This document shows, one piece after another, positions 45,230-54,456 of a stretch of 64,000 bases of DNA (position 1 is the stretch's first letter; each line of letters begins with the position of its first letter). The DNA lies in assembly GCA_934432725.1 (NCBI GenBank), contig CAKRZE010000002.1, forward strand, positions 62,001 through 126,000, in the 5' to 3' direction. Under the pieces are notes generated by a model that had not been told where the DNA came from, searched no databases, and was given only the letters and a program-made list of their open reading frames with translations. This stretch comes from an uncultured Eubacteriales bacterium. GTDB lineage: Bacteria > Bacillota > Clostridia > Oscillospirales > CAG-272. The position numbers and the translations under genes are program-made.

Positions 45230-46960
45230 TCATTCCATCCCGGAGTCCTGGAGCGCATCATAGCCATGCTCGCCTGTCCTGACCTTGATCACGTCATCCA
45301 CGCCATACAGGAATATTTTCCCGTCCCCGATGTTTCCGGTATGCAGCACACGCTGCACCGTATCCACCAGCGTTTCAACCGGTATTTTGGACACCACCAC
45401 ATCAACCTTTACTTTGGGCAAAAGCCTGGTTTCAATCGGAGCACCGCGGAAGAACGCCTTATGTCCCTTCTGTACTCCGTAACCGGACACATTGGTCACG
45501 GTCATACCGGTCACGCCGATCGCCTCAAGCGCCTCCTGAAGCTGCGAAAACCTTGCGGGATTGAGAATAATCGTCGCTTTGGTCGCCGTTGGAGCAGGCT
45601 TTTCTTTTGCGCGCGGCGCCGTCACGGTCTCCGCCGCAGGCACAGGCACCGCTTCGGTCACAGACTTGACCGGCTTTTCAGCCTCCACCATTTCGGTCAC
45701 AGCCACAAAATCCGGATATGCAATGTTTCCGTGCTCCCCGATATCCAGTCCCGTAATCTCCTCCTCGGCGCTCACACGGATGCCGACCGTTTTCTTCAGA
45801 ACGAACCATGTCAGAGCGGATGCCGCAAACACAAATGCACCGACTGCCGCAATTCCGAGCAGCTCCACACCGAGCAGCCGGAAGCCGCCTCCGTAGAACA
45901 GTCCGTCCGCTGTCGAAAGCGTCGTCACACCGCTCTTTGCAAACAGTCCGACGCAAACCGTACCGAATATGCCGCAGCCAAGGTGTACCGAGGTCGCCCC
46001 CACCGGATCATCGACACCGATCCGGTCAAAGAAGCCGGTCAGAAGAACCACGATCACGCCCGCAACCGCGCCAATCAGAAGAGAAGCCCCAACAGTCACA
46101 TATGCACAGCCCGCCGTAATGCCGACCAACCCTGCAAGACAGCCGTTTATGGTCATGCCGAGATCGGGCTTTCCGATCACGATCCATGAAGTCACGGTCG
46201 AGGTGAGCACCGCCGCAATGGCAGAGGAGTTTGTCGTAAACAGAATGTGCATTACATCCGCAGGATTCTGGAAGCTCATCGTTGAACCGGGGTTAAATCC
46301 GAACCAGCCGAGCCAGAGAACAAACAGACCGATGACGGCAAGGGACATATTGTGTCCCGGGATCGCGCGCGGCTTCCCGTCCTTTCCGTATTTTCCGATT
46401 CTCGGACCGAGAATCAACGCACCCGCCAAAGCAGCCCAGCCGCCGACCGAATGTACCACGGTATCACCGGCAAAATCCATAAAGCCGAGCTTTGCAAGCC
46501 ATCCTCCTCCCCAGATCCAGTGTCCGACAACGGGATAAATGAACAGCGTCAGCACAAAGGAAAAAATGATAAAGGAAAGATACTTAATCCGTTCCGCAAC
46601 GGCGCCCGAAACAATTGTTGCAGCCGTCCCGCAGAATACAAGCTGGAAAAACACCTTGCCCCAGAACGGAACCGCGGAGGTCAGGGTCTGCGCGTAAAAC
46701 GAATGGTCGGAGGTCCCCAGAATGAACAGAGACTGCGTTCCGATCAGCGGGTTGTCTCCTCCGAACATCAGTCCCCATCCGAGCAGCAGAAAGCCCAGAG
46801 AGGATACTGCAAATACAATAAAGTTCTTTGACAGAATGTTCACCGTATTTTTGGCTCTGGCAAAGCCGGCTTCAACCGATGCAAATCCCAGATTCATAAA
46901 GAATACCAGGATGCCAGCCAAAAATACCCATACTGTGTCAATGATCGACGCCATATCCAT
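45230..46960 (-). CDS. amt: Ammonium transporter fused to a PII signalling domain
   Basis: The N-terminal 400 residues are an Amt channel with about eleven membrane segments (MNLGFASVEAGFARAKN, VVHSVGGWAALAGALILGPR, FNPGSTMSF, HLGCGIFGTVCVGLF). A linker rich in Pro/Ala/Glu/Thr leads to a PII (GlnB/GlnK) domain of about 115 residues: ARFSQLQEALEAIGVTGMTV, GVQKGHKAFFRGAPIETRLLPKVKVDVVV, HTGNIGDGKIFLYGV, RTGEHG. The fused PII keeps the nucleotide-binding B- and C-loops, but the T-loop lacks the usual RGAEY tyrosine. I use the ATG at 46960 (GGAGG, eight bases from GG). Total length 576. Confidence 0.95.
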   Translation of the reverse strand: MDMASIIDTVWVFLAGILVFFMNLGFASVEAGFARAKNTVNILSKNFIVFAVSSLGFLLLGWGLMFGGDNPLIGTQSLFILGTSDHSFYAQTLTSAVPFWGKVFFQLVFCGTAATIVSGAVAERIKYLSFIIFSFVLTLFIYPVVGHWIWGGGWLAKLGFMDFAGDTVVHSVGGWAALAGALILGPRIGKYGKDGKPRAIPGHNMSLAVIGLFVLWLGWFGFNPGSTMSFQNPADVMHILFTTNSSAIAAVLTSTVTSWIVIGKPDLGMTINGCLAGLVGITAGCAYVTVGASLLIGAVAGVIVVLLTGFFDRIGVDDPVGATSVHLGCGIFGTVCVGLFAKSGVTTLSTADGLFYGGGFRLLGVELLGIAAVGAFVFAASALTWFVLKKTVGIRVSAEEEITGLDIGEHGNIAYPDFVAVTEMVEAEKPVKSVTEAVPVPAAETVTAPRAKEKPAPTATKATIILNPARFSQLQEALEAIGVTGMTVTNVSGYGVQKGHKAFFRGAPIETRLLPKVKVDVVVSKIPVETLVDTVQRVLHTGNIGDGKIFLYGVDDVIKVRTGEHGYDALQDSGME

Positions 46961-46975
46961 TTTCAGCACCTCCGG

Positions 46976-47019
46976 AAAATAAAAAACGGCAAAGGTGCGC
47001 CTTACGCGGCACCTTTGCC
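46976..47019 (-). promoter_or_regulatory. Terminator-like hairpin in the amt leader
   Basis: Perfect 11-pair stem GGCAAAGGTGC / GCACCTTTGCC (10-base loop), followed on the minus strand by GTTTTTTATTTT and then directly by the amt Shine-Dalgarno sequence CCGGAGG. With the promoter at 47033-47061 it occupies nearly the whole leader, suggesting transcription attenuation. Confidence 0.75.
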
Positions 47020-47032
47020 TTAAGATGCAAAT

Positions 47033-47061
47033 AGTGTATCACTGCATCGCATAAATGTCAA
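47033..47061 (-). promoter_or_regulatory. Promoter of the amt gene
   Basis: Minus strand TTGACA, 17 bases, TACACT. The expected start lies just before the terminator-like hairpin. Confidence 0.65.
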
Positions 47062-47170
47062 GGGGGCAATCTGTTTTTCGGAGTTTTACCGAATTCCTCC
47101 GGCTGCAGCGCCGCCTTTCCCATACAATTCCGCCAAAAATGCGTCCGACACCCGGAGCATCTGACTCCCG

Positions 47171-47707
47171 TCAGCACTTTTTCTCAAAATGCTCCCTGTA
47201 ATTGCCGATGCACTGGCGGATGATGTCCACCGCAGCCTCTTTTCCCATCACCTCATTGACCGCCGTTGTTTTTCCCTCCAGCTGCTTGTATACGGAAAAG
47301 AAATGACGCATTTCCTCAAAGGTATGACCGGGAAGAGATTCGATGCAGGTATAGGTATTGTAGGTCGGGTCCCCGAACGGAATTGCGATAATTTTCTCAT
47401 CATTTTTTCCGTTGTCCAGCATTGTTATCACACCGACGGGATAGCATTGTACCAAAACCATCGGATCAATCGGTTCATTGCACAGCACCAAAACGTCCAG
47501 AGGGTCTCCGTCATCTGCCAGCGTGCGCGGAATAAAGCCATAGTTCGCCGGATAATGCGTGGACGTATACAGGATTCTGTCCAGAACCAAAAGACCCGTC
47601 CGCTTGTCCAGCTCATACTTTTTCTTGCTGCCCTTTTCGATTTCAATCACCGCGAGAAAATCCTCCGGAGAAACGCGGTCAGAATCCACATCATGCCAGA
47701 TATTCAT
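47171..47707 (-). CDS. ppa: Inorganic pyrophosphatase (family I)
   Basis: Ppa hydrolyses pyrophosphate to phosphate. The 178-residue protein has the family I signature: EIEKGSKKKYELDKRTGLLVLDR, YPANYGFIPRTLADDGDPLDVLVLCN (metal-binding Asp residues) and GKNDEKIIAIPFGDP. The ATG has AAAGGGA upstream. It lies upstream of amt on the same strand, but amt appears to have its own promoter. Confidence 0.95.
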   Translation of the reverse strand: MNIWHDVDSDRVSPEDFLAVIEIEKGSKKKYELDKRTGLLVLDRILYTSTHYPANYGFIPRTLADDGDPLDVLVLCNEPIDPMVLVQCYPVGVITMLDNGKNDEKIIAIPFGDPTYNTYTCIESLPGHTFEEMRHFFSVYKQLEGKTTAVNEVMGKEAAVDIIRQCIGNYREHFEKKC

Positions 47708-48376
47708 ACGTATCCGTCCCTTTCGTTCGTGCCGGGCATATGCTGCCCTCTGTTATATTTTTTGTTTTTAAACAGTGTTAAGTTTTACATTTATGAACAG
47801 TTATTTTCAAAACCACCGTAAAAATCAATGTTTGTTTTTTACAGTATAACATTAAATCCTTTGTTTGTCAATCAAGGAAACGCCGATATCGCACTGTTTT
47901 TGAAAAAAGCCGCCGGATCAAAGCGGCTTTCCGCAGAAAAGCAGCCCGGCTGCGCCTATCTTTTAAATCACCTCGGTCATACATTCCCTTCCGGAAAGGC
48001 TGCTCCGGTCAAAGCCCCAGGGAAACCCGAATCGGGGCGCCTTCCCTGCCGCCGCAGCTCCCGGGTCACGCATTCCGGGCATTCATGATCAAAAGTCGCC
48101 TTTTTATTGCCGAAGGCGGTTCTTTGCCGCGCAGAGTCAACGCCTGCGCGCCAAATCCGGACCTTTTCCGCACCGCCTCTGCTTCCGGGACATTCCGCCG
48201 CAGAATCCGATACAGTTATGCTCCGGAGCAGCTGCAAAAAGACCTCCTTTGCGCTCCCGGAGCGGTTCTTTGCCGCACGGAGCCGGCGCTTATGCGCCGG
48301 GAAAATTCCGCTCTGTTCCGTCCTCTCCGCGCAAAATAAATTATCATGTTTTTTGTGGTCAATTTCCACCATCCTC
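47708..48376. other. Divergent intergenic, ppa and GH2 gene
   Basis: It holds the ppa promoter (47752-47781), an AT-rich block to 47880 and a G+C-rich block without a supported gene, then the GH2 promoter. Confidence 0.55.
47752..47781 (-). promoter_or_regulatory. Promoter of ppa
   Basis: Minus strand TTAACA, 18 bases, TATAAC, about 45 bases before the ppa start. A second possible pair (TTGAAA, 17, TAAAAC) lies just upstream. Confidence 0.5.
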
Positions 48377-48405
48377 TTTACAAATCACAAAAAATCATGT
48401 ATAAT
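48377..48405 (+). promoter_or_regulatory. Sigma-A promoter of the GH2 gene
   Basis: TTTACA, 17 bases, TATAAT. The leader to the start at 48449 would be only about 37 bases and carries an ordinary AAAGGAG site. Confidence 0.82.
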
Positions 48406-48448
48406 TACCAAAACCAGCGCAAGCCAAAATAACACAAAGGAGCCTTAT

Positions 48449-51346
48449 ATGTATCATAACGATTGCGAAAGATTCCATGACGGATGGCGTATCATCCACG
48501 ATCCTGAAGATACCGGCAAAAAAGAGGAATGGTTTCAGACAGGCATTCCGACCGAAGGCGCAAAGGATGCGTTTATTCCGAGCTTTGCACATCAGTTTTT
48601 CTACTATGAGCACGGAATCTTCTGGTATGAAAAGAAATTCAGAACACAACTTCGCGCAAGCGATCTGGAGACCTTTATTCTGCGGATCGGTGCGGCGGAT
48701 TTCCGCTGCGAGACTTACCTCAACGGCATTCTCCTTGGTGTTCACCTCGGCACAGAGGATCCCTTCTCCTACGACGTCTCCGAGGTTATCCGTCCGGAGG
48801 AGGAAAACCTGTTGGTATTCCGCATCTCCAAGCCGTGGGACAAAGAGGTGGACGGATACCGCTTCGGCGAGGTTCCGCACCGCAATCAAAGACCGAATGA
48901 TATCTGGCCCGGAACCTGCTACAACGAATGCGGTTTCTCCGGCGAAATCAACCTCGCGGTTGTTCCGAAGCTGCGCATCAGCGATATGTTTGTTCACGGC
49001 AACATGAAAACAAACGCCGTGGATATCACCTATACCGTTCACTCTGATCTTGAGGAATCCTGTGTCACCACCATCACGACCAGTGTCGGAAACAAGCGCA
49101 CCGGAGAGCTGTGCAACCGCGTACAGCTTGTTGCCAGAGTGGAAAAGGGCGACCTGCCAGTCTCCGTGTCCGTGCCGCTGGATGACGTGCATCTCTGGAG
49201 CTGCGACGATCCGTTTCTGTACTTTGTCAATGCCGAGCTGACCTGTGCCGGAAAGCCGTCTCAGCTTCTCTGCAAGCATACCGGCTTCCGCGATTTCCGC
49301 GTCGGAGAGGACGGCTTCTTCCGCCTCAACGGCAAGCGGATCTTCATGCGCTGCTCTCACACCGGAAACTACATGCCCTTCTCCACCCATCAGATTCCGT
49401 ATGAACCGTGGCTGGTGCGCCGTGACCTTGACATGGCAAAGTCCTCCGGGCTGAACACCATCCGGTTTATTTCCGGCGTGGCAATGCCGGATCAGCTTGA
49501 CTACTGCGATGAGATCGGACTGATGGTGTATGAGGAGCCGGTCGCCTCCTGGCTGACGGAAAACGGCTCACGCTCCAAGGAGCTTTATCAGAACGCGATT
49601 CTGAAAATGGTTCTGCGGGACCGTTCCCACCCGTCCATCTGCGTCTGGGGCATGCTGAACGAAACCGTTCCGACCCCGCCGTTTGACGAATGCTGCCGCT
49701 GGGGCAGAGAGACGCTGATGCCGCTGCGGGCACTTGACCGTACAAGACTGGTGCTGTACTCCTCCGGCCGTTTTGACGGCGATGCGTTCACCGGTTCGGT
49801 CTCCAACCCGGATTCCGACAAATGGGAATGCCTGTGGAACAAGGAAAGCGAGGACAATCCGGAGCATGTCGGCTGGAAGCCCGGAAATCCCGGTGCGTTC
49901 TTTGAAAATGTCGGAGATATTCACTGCTATCCGAGAAACCCCGTCTCCAAATATGACCGCAATCTGCTCCGGACCGTGGGCTGTGATGTCAGGCGCCCGG
50001 TCTTCCTCTCCGAAAACGGCTGCGGCTCTCTGTTTGATGTCGTATGGCTCGTCAAAAAATTCGAGCAGATGGGAGTCAGCCGCGATCTTCCCGATGTCCG
50101 TCAGATTTACATGATGTATAACCACTACATGGACGACCTGAAGAAGTACGGCTTTGACCGCGAATACGCCTTCCCGGGCGATATTCTGCACGAATCCCAG
50201 CGTCTGCACTGCAAGCAGCGCCGCCTGGCGTTCAACATGGTGCGCTCCAATCCGTACATGTGCGGCTATTCCATCACCGGTCTTCTGGATCACTCCATCT
50301 GCGGCGAGGGACTCTGGACGTTCTTCCGGGAATGGAAGCCGGGAATCGTTGATGCCATGCAGGAGGGGCTTGCACCTCTGAAATGGTGCCTGTTCCTGGA
50401 TGACACCCACATCTACGCCGGAAAGCCCGTGCGCGTAGAGGCTGTTTTGGCAAATGAGGATATTCTGAAGGAAAAGGATTATCCCGTTCATATGCGCATT
50501 CTCGGAAAGGACGGGATCGTATATGAGAAATCAGCCGTTCTGCATCCGACCTCCGAGCAGCTGAAAACCTTCGCGGTTCCTGTTTTTGACGAAATGATCA
50601 CCCTGAACGTCCCGACCGGCAAATATGAGCTGCACTGCGATATCGAGGGTGCCGCCGCAATGGACAGCCGTCAGGACTTCTATGTGACCGACAGGGGCGA
50701 TATCAAAGCCGCACCGATCACCGTTGCCGCGTGGGGACTGAATGACGCAACCCGCAGCCTGCTTGCGGAAAAGGGAATCTCCGTTTCCCCGCTCTCCGAT
50801 GCCGATCCCGCTGTCCCGACACTGATTCTGATCGGAGACGGTCCTGCCGGGGAAAAAGAGCAGATCTGGAATAAGGTCTATGCGATGGCGGAGGCAGGAA
50901 GCCGTGCATTCATCGCCTCCCGCCTTGCGCTCTGCGGACCGGAGGGCTGGTCGCACTATCTCCGCGTAGCGCAAAAGCCGGAAAACTATCCGCCTTATGT
51001 CGGCTTCGTTGACTGGCTGTACCACAAGGAATACCTTGCAAGGCGCACACATCCGTACTTCAAGGGCATGCCCTGCGGCATCATGGACTGGGACTACTGG
51101 ATCTACATGATCAACGGTGCCGACTTCCGCAACAGCCCCGCGCCGGACGAGGTCGCATCCGCATCGTTCGGTCCGGGCAACATCAACGAGCAGGGCTATG
51201 AGGGCGGCTTCAATATCGGTACGTACCGGATCGGAAAGGGCGCCCTGATCCTGAATTCCTATAATCTTGTGGAAAACATCGGACTCAATCCGGCTGCGGA
51301 TCACCTGATGATCAATATCCTGAACGAGGAAGCTGCAAGGCTCTGA
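48449..51346 (+). CDS. Family GH2 glycoside hydrolase
   Basis: GH2 enzymes act on beta-galactosides, beta-mannosides or beta-glucuronides. The 965-residue protein has an N-terminal sugar-binding domain (FYYEHGIFWYEKKFRT, AADFRCETYLNGILLGVHLG), immunoglobulin-like domains, and the catalytic TIM barrel with RFNG-like motifs (FFRLNGKRIFMRCSHTGNY), acid/base Glu405 in WGMLNETVP and nucleophile Glu522 in VFLSENGCGS. About 370 residues follow the barrel. There is no signal peptide, so it should be intracellular. The exact substrate cannot be assigned. The start at 48449 follows AAAGGAG. Confidence 0.9.
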   Translation: MYHNDCERFHDGWRIIHDPEDTGKKEEWFQTGIPTEGAKDAFIPSFAHQFFYYEHGIFWYEKKFRTQLRASDLETFILRIGAADFRCETYLNGILLGVHLGTEDPFSYDVSEVIRPEEENLLVFRISKPWDKEVDGYRFGEVPHRNQRPNDIWPGTCYNECGFSGEINLAVVPKLRISDMFVHGNMKTNAVDITYTVHSDLEESCVTTITTSVGNKRTGELCNRVQLVARVEKGDLPVSVSVPLDDVHLWSCDDPFLYFVNAELTCAGKPSQLLCKHTGFRDFRVGEDGFFRLNGKRIFMRCSHTGNYMPFSTHQIPYEPWLVRRDLDMAKSSGLNTIRFISGVAMPDQLDYCDEIGLMVYEEPVASWLTENGSRSKELYQNAILKMVLRDRSHPSICVWGMLNETVPTPPFDECCRWGRETLMPLRALDRTRLVLYSSGRFDGDAFTGSVSNPDSDKWECLWNKESEDNPEHVGWKPGNPGAFFENVGDIHCYPRNPVSKYDRNLLRTVGCDVRRPVFLSENGCGSLFDVVWLVKKFEQMGVSRDLPDVRQIYMMYNHYMDDLKKYGFDREYAFPGDILHESQRLHCKQRRLAFNMVRSNPYMCGYSITGLLDHSICGEGLWTFFREWKPGIVDAMQEGLAPLKWCLFLDDTHIYAGKPVRVEAVLANEDILKEKDYPVHMRILGKDGIVYEKSAVLHPTSEQLKTFAVPVFDEMITLNVPTGKYELHCDIEGAAAMDSRQDFYVTDRGDIKAAPITVAAWGLNDATRSLLAEKGISVSPLSDADPAVPTLILIGDGPAGEKEQIWNKVYAMAEAGSRAFIASRLALCGPEGWSHYLRVAQKPENYPPYVGFVDWLYHKEYLARRTHPYFKGMPCGIMDWDYWIYMINGADFRNSPAPDEVASASFGPGNINEQGYEGGFNIGTYRIGKGALILNSYNLVENIGLNPAADHLMINILNEEAARL

Positions 51347-51930
51347 TTTTCCCCCCATAAAAAATCATAAAAACGGAATGGCTGTCACGGTCATTCCGTT
51401 TTTCGTCTCTGGAATCAAAGGAACACGTTCCGCCCGGCACCTCTGCCTGTATGGCTCCCGAAAAAGCCGTCTCCCCGCTTGTCCCGGTCAAAGCCGGTTC
51501 CCGCCCGCTATCCCTCCTGCCGCATCCCGTTTTCCGTATCAAGGTCAATTTTTCGGCTTTCGCGCCGAGCCTTTCTGCTCTCCCGGAATAACCGCTCTCC
51601 CGGAATAAATGAAGCGTTTTCTCCGTTTTCTCCGATATTCTGCGCGTCTTCTCCGATATCGCCGCTCCGCGCCGAACATGCCCGCCTGCGTATCGCGAAA
51701 AGCTCTGCACTCTTTTTCTGACCGCTCCGCCGCCGGGTTCCGGATACTTTTTCCTTCAAACGCTGCGCACAGAAGCCATCGGGAGCTTTCTCGGCGCTCC
51801 GCCGCGAGCCTCCGGCGTCACACGTAAGCCCGAGCAGCCGGCTGCGCCATACAATGCTCCGGTTTTTGTGCCGCATGCAATCCCAAAACAAAAAATATTT
51901 TGAAAAAGTCACAATGTTCACAGATTAGAC
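51347..51930. other. Intergenic after the GH2 gene
   Basis: It contains the GH2 terminator (51367-51404). Between there and 51930 I see repeated CTTTCTCCGAT/CTCCG-like words near 51600-51665 but no supported gene. Confidence 0.5.
51367..51404 (+). terminator. Terminator of the GH2 gene
   Basis: AAAAACGGAATG pairs with CATTCCGTTTTT (12 pairs, 11-base loop); the T-run is part of the stem and continues TTCG. It starts about 20 bases after the stop. Confidence 0.9.
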
Positions 51931-51959
51931 TTGACTTCCCGTTTGATTTGTGTTAAAAC
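51931..51959 (+). promoter_or_regulatory. Possible promoter of darA-marR-MATE
   Basis: TTGACT, 17 bases, TAAAAC. Only moderate match at -10; the leader to darA would be about 160 bases. Confidence 0.45.
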
Positions 51960-52123
51960 CCATATGGGATTCAGGATAGACGGAGCCGGAGCGAAAAACG
52001 GACATCGCCATCGGCTTTGCCGCATCCGCGCAGGACAGAGCGTCTGCTTCGATAACAGGCAAAGCCCCTCCGCAGTTCCGGTCAATCCCCCGCACCGATC
52101 TTTCTGTCGGAATGGAGGACACC

Positions 52124-52459
52124 ATGAACATTACATGCGAAAAAATGATTTTGGCTGTCATGTCGGGAAACGACTATATCGAAGCGGTCAGGGACCTGAA
52201 TGAGCATGGTTTTTATGCAACGCTCCTCAGCTCCACGGGCGGATTTCTGAAAAAGAAAAACGTCACCCTGATGATCGGGCTGGAGGAGGCGCAGCTGGAA
52301 AACGCGCTTGGAATCCTGGAAAAACACGCCGGCTCCAGAATGGATACCGTGTACGTCAAAGGCTCCGGTGCACCGGGTCTGCCTCCCGTTCCCACAAAGG
52401 TACAGTGCGGCGGCGTAACCGCATTCGTGCTGCATATCGAACGCTGTGTCAAGTTCTGA
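52124..52459 (+). CDS. darA: Cyclic-di-AMP receptor DarA/PstA family (DUF970)
   Basis: DarA (PstA) proteins are PII-like trimers that bind the second messenger c-di-AMP. The 111-residue protein matches the family along its length: KMILAVMSGNDYIEAVRDLNEHGFYATLLSSTGGFLKKKNVTLMIGL, ending VQCGGVTAFVLHIERCVKF. The STGGFL loop after beta-strand 2 and the C-terminal GGxTxFVL strand are diagnostic. The start at 52124 has GGAGG five bases upstream. It is followed after 13 bases by a MarR regulator and a MATE pump. Confidence 0.88.
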   Translation: MNITCEKMILAVMSGNDYIEAVRDLNEHGFYATLLSSTGGFLKKKNVTLMIGLEEAQLENALGILEKHAGSRMDTVYVKGSGAPGLPPVPTKVQCGGVTAFVLHIERCVKF

Positions 52460-52472
52460 AGGAGAGCCGTCC

Positions 52473-52934
52473 ATGGACGCACAGACCAAAGTCATTCTGC
52501 GCGATGTCAACCGATCGGTGATCCGATACCGGGGCTTCTATGCGCGATGGGCAGCGCTTCACCGCCTGAATTACCACGAAATGCTTGTTCTTTACACCAT
52601 CAATGAATCCGGCTTCTGCACGCAGAAGCAGCTCTGCGATGATTACCTGCTTCCGCGCCAGACCATCCACAATGTCATATCGCGCATGCGCCGCGCATCG
52701 CTTTTATGCGTCAGTCCGGAGCACAGCAGGGGACGTGAAAAAGCATTTGTTCTGACCGAGGACGGCAGACAGTATGCCGCGCCGCTGATGCAGGATCTTA
52801 ACGCTGTGGAAAACACGGCGATAAAAGCCCTCGGAACAGACAATCTGAAGCAGCTCGCAGAGCTTTTGAATTCCTACCGGGATGCGCTTCGCACGGCGCT
52901 CCGGTCAAAAGAGCAAGGTGATCACTCTCTATGA
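52473..52934 (+). CDS. MarR family transcriptional regulator
   Basis: The 153-residue protein has the MarR winged helix: YHEMLVLYTINESGFCTQKQLCDDYLLPRQTIHNVISRMRRASLL with the wing SRGREKAFVLTEDGRQYA. MarR proteins repress neighbouring efflux or stress genes until a ligand binds. Its stop overlaps the start of the MATE gene (ATGA), so it very likely controls that operon. The start at 52473 follows GAAGGAG. Confidence 0.92.
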   Translation: MDAQTKVILRDVNRSVIRYRGFYARWAALHRLNYHEMLVLYTINESGFCTQKQLCDDYLLPRQTIHNVISRMRRASLLCVSPEHSRGREKAFVLTEDGRQYAAPLMQDLNAVENTAIKALGTDNLKQLAELLNSYRDALRTALRSKEQGDHSL

Positions 52935-54301
52935 CAAAGATGCGCTCCGAACAGGATTTTTTCGGCAGGGAGAGCATCGGAAAGATCCTTCTGAACATTG
53001 CCCCGCCTGTCATGCTGGCACAGCTGATTCAGGCGCTTTACAACATTGTTGACAGCTTCTTTGTCGGAAAATACGCAAAGGATGCCCTGACTGCCGTCAC
53101 TGTCATCTATCCGCTTCAGCTCATCATTGTCGCGCTCGCCGTCGGAACCGGTGTCGGCGTCAATACCTATATGGCGCGGAAATATGCGCAGGGAGAATGC
53201 AAAAAAGCGGAAAATGCCGCCGGAACCGGAACGGTTCTTTCCTTATTGTCATGGCTGGTATTCGCTGTCCTCTCCGCATGCATCATGCGTCCCTATGTCA
53301 TGACCTCGGCAAAGGAGCCGGAGGCGATCCGGCAGGCGGTTATATACGGAAACATCGTCTGCATCGGCAGTCTCGGAACCTTTCTGGAGGGCGTGTGGTC
53401 CAAGGTGCATCAGGCGCGGGGAAACATGAAGCGTCCGATGCTGGCGCAGATCGCCGGCGCTCTGACGAATGTTGTTCTTGACCCGATTCTGATCTTCGGC
53501 TTCGGTCCGATCCCGTCGCTCGGCATCGCGGGCGCCGCCTATGCTACCATAGCCGGGCAGGCAATCTCCGCCGTTATCACATTCTTCGGCGGCTTCTACA
53601 GACCGCCCGCGCTTCGGAACATCCGGCATTATATCGGCAGAATCTATTTTTACGGCTATTCCTCCATTCTGATGCAGATGCTGTATACGGTATACATCGT
53701 CCTGCTGAACCTGATCCTGACCGGATTTTCGGATGCGGCAGTGACCGTTCTCGGACTGTATTATAAAATGCAGAGCTTCTTCTTCATCCCGCTGTTCGGG
53801 CTTCAGACCTGCATCGTGCCGGTTCTGAGCTATAATCTGGCGCAGGGCAATCACCGCCGCTGCCGGGAAACAATGCTGGATTCCCTTCTGATCTCCCTGA
53901 TCTTCATGACAGCGGGAACGCTTTGCTTCCTCCTGCTGCCGGAAGCCCTGATACGCCTGTTCTCAAGCTCCCCCGATGTCATCACGATCGGCAAAGCCGC
54001 CTTCCCGCGCATCGGAATCAGCTTTTTTGCGGCGGTGTTCTCTCTGATGATGCCGGTATTTTTTCAGGCAATCGGAAGGGGCGGGGCAAGCCTTCTTCTG
54101 TCGCTCACCAGACAGATTTTCGTTTTGGTTCCGGCATTCTGGCTGCTTTCCCGCATCGGTCTGAATGAGGCATGGCTTGCATTTCCGATTGCGGAGACGA
54201 CGGCGGGCGCCGTCGGGCTGCTTCTCTACGGCAGGCAGCTTTGCAAATGGAGGAGGAAGGACTCCGGTCCTTACAGACAAAATGCCGTGCAAAGCGCATA
54301 A
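52931..54301 (+). CDS. MATE family multidrug/Na+ efflux transporter
   Basis: The 456-residue membrane protein has twelve predicted segments in two MatE halves: KILLNIAPPVMLAQLIQALYNIVDSFFVGKY at the start, AVGTGVGVNTYMARKYAQGE, and GLQTCIVPVLSYNLAQGNHRR in the second half. MATE pumps export cationic drugs or metabolites with H+ or Na+. The ATG overlaps the MarR stop. The ATP synthase operon begins 155 bases downstream on the same strand. Confidence 0.93.
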   Translation: MTKMRSEQDFFGRESIGKILLNIAPPVMLAQLIQALYNIVDSFFVGKYAKDALTAVTVIYPLQLIIVALAVGTGVGVNTYMARKYAQGECKKAENAAGTGTVLSLLSWLVFAVLSACIMRPYVMTSAKEPEAIRQAVIYGNIVCIGSLGTFLEGVWSKVHQARGNMKRPMLAQIAGALTNVVLDPILIFGFGPIPSLGIAGAAYATIAGQAISAVITFFGGFYRPPALRNIRHYIGRIYFYGYSSILMQMLYTVYIVLLNLILTGFSDAAVTVLGLYYKMQSFFFIPLFGLQTCIVPVLSYNLAQGNHRRCRETMLDSLLISLIFMTAGTLCFLLLPEALIRLFSSSPDVITIGKAAFPRIGISFFAAVFSLMMPVFFQAIGRGGASLLLSLTRQIFVLVPAFWLLSRIGLNEAWLAFPIAETTAGAVGLLLYGRQLCKWRRKDSGPYRQNAVQSA

Positions 54302-54415
54302 GGCACCTCTGCCGCATGCAGTCTGCATCGCAGAGAAAAGAACCTCATATAGCCGGCACTGCCTCTGCCGTCAAAGCGGGTCCCGAAAGAGAAGCAGAGC
54401 CGGTTTCACCTCGGA

Positions 54416-54456
54416 GGAAAGGAGACTTTCGCAAAACGAAAGCCAAGGTCATCGCA
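54416..54456 (+). promoter_or_regulatory. Hairpin-split ribosome-binding site of atpB
   Basis: GGAAAGGA, GA, perfect stem CTTTCG / CGAAAG around CAAAA, CCAA, GGT and eight bases from GG to the ATG at 54457. Confidence 0.73.
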
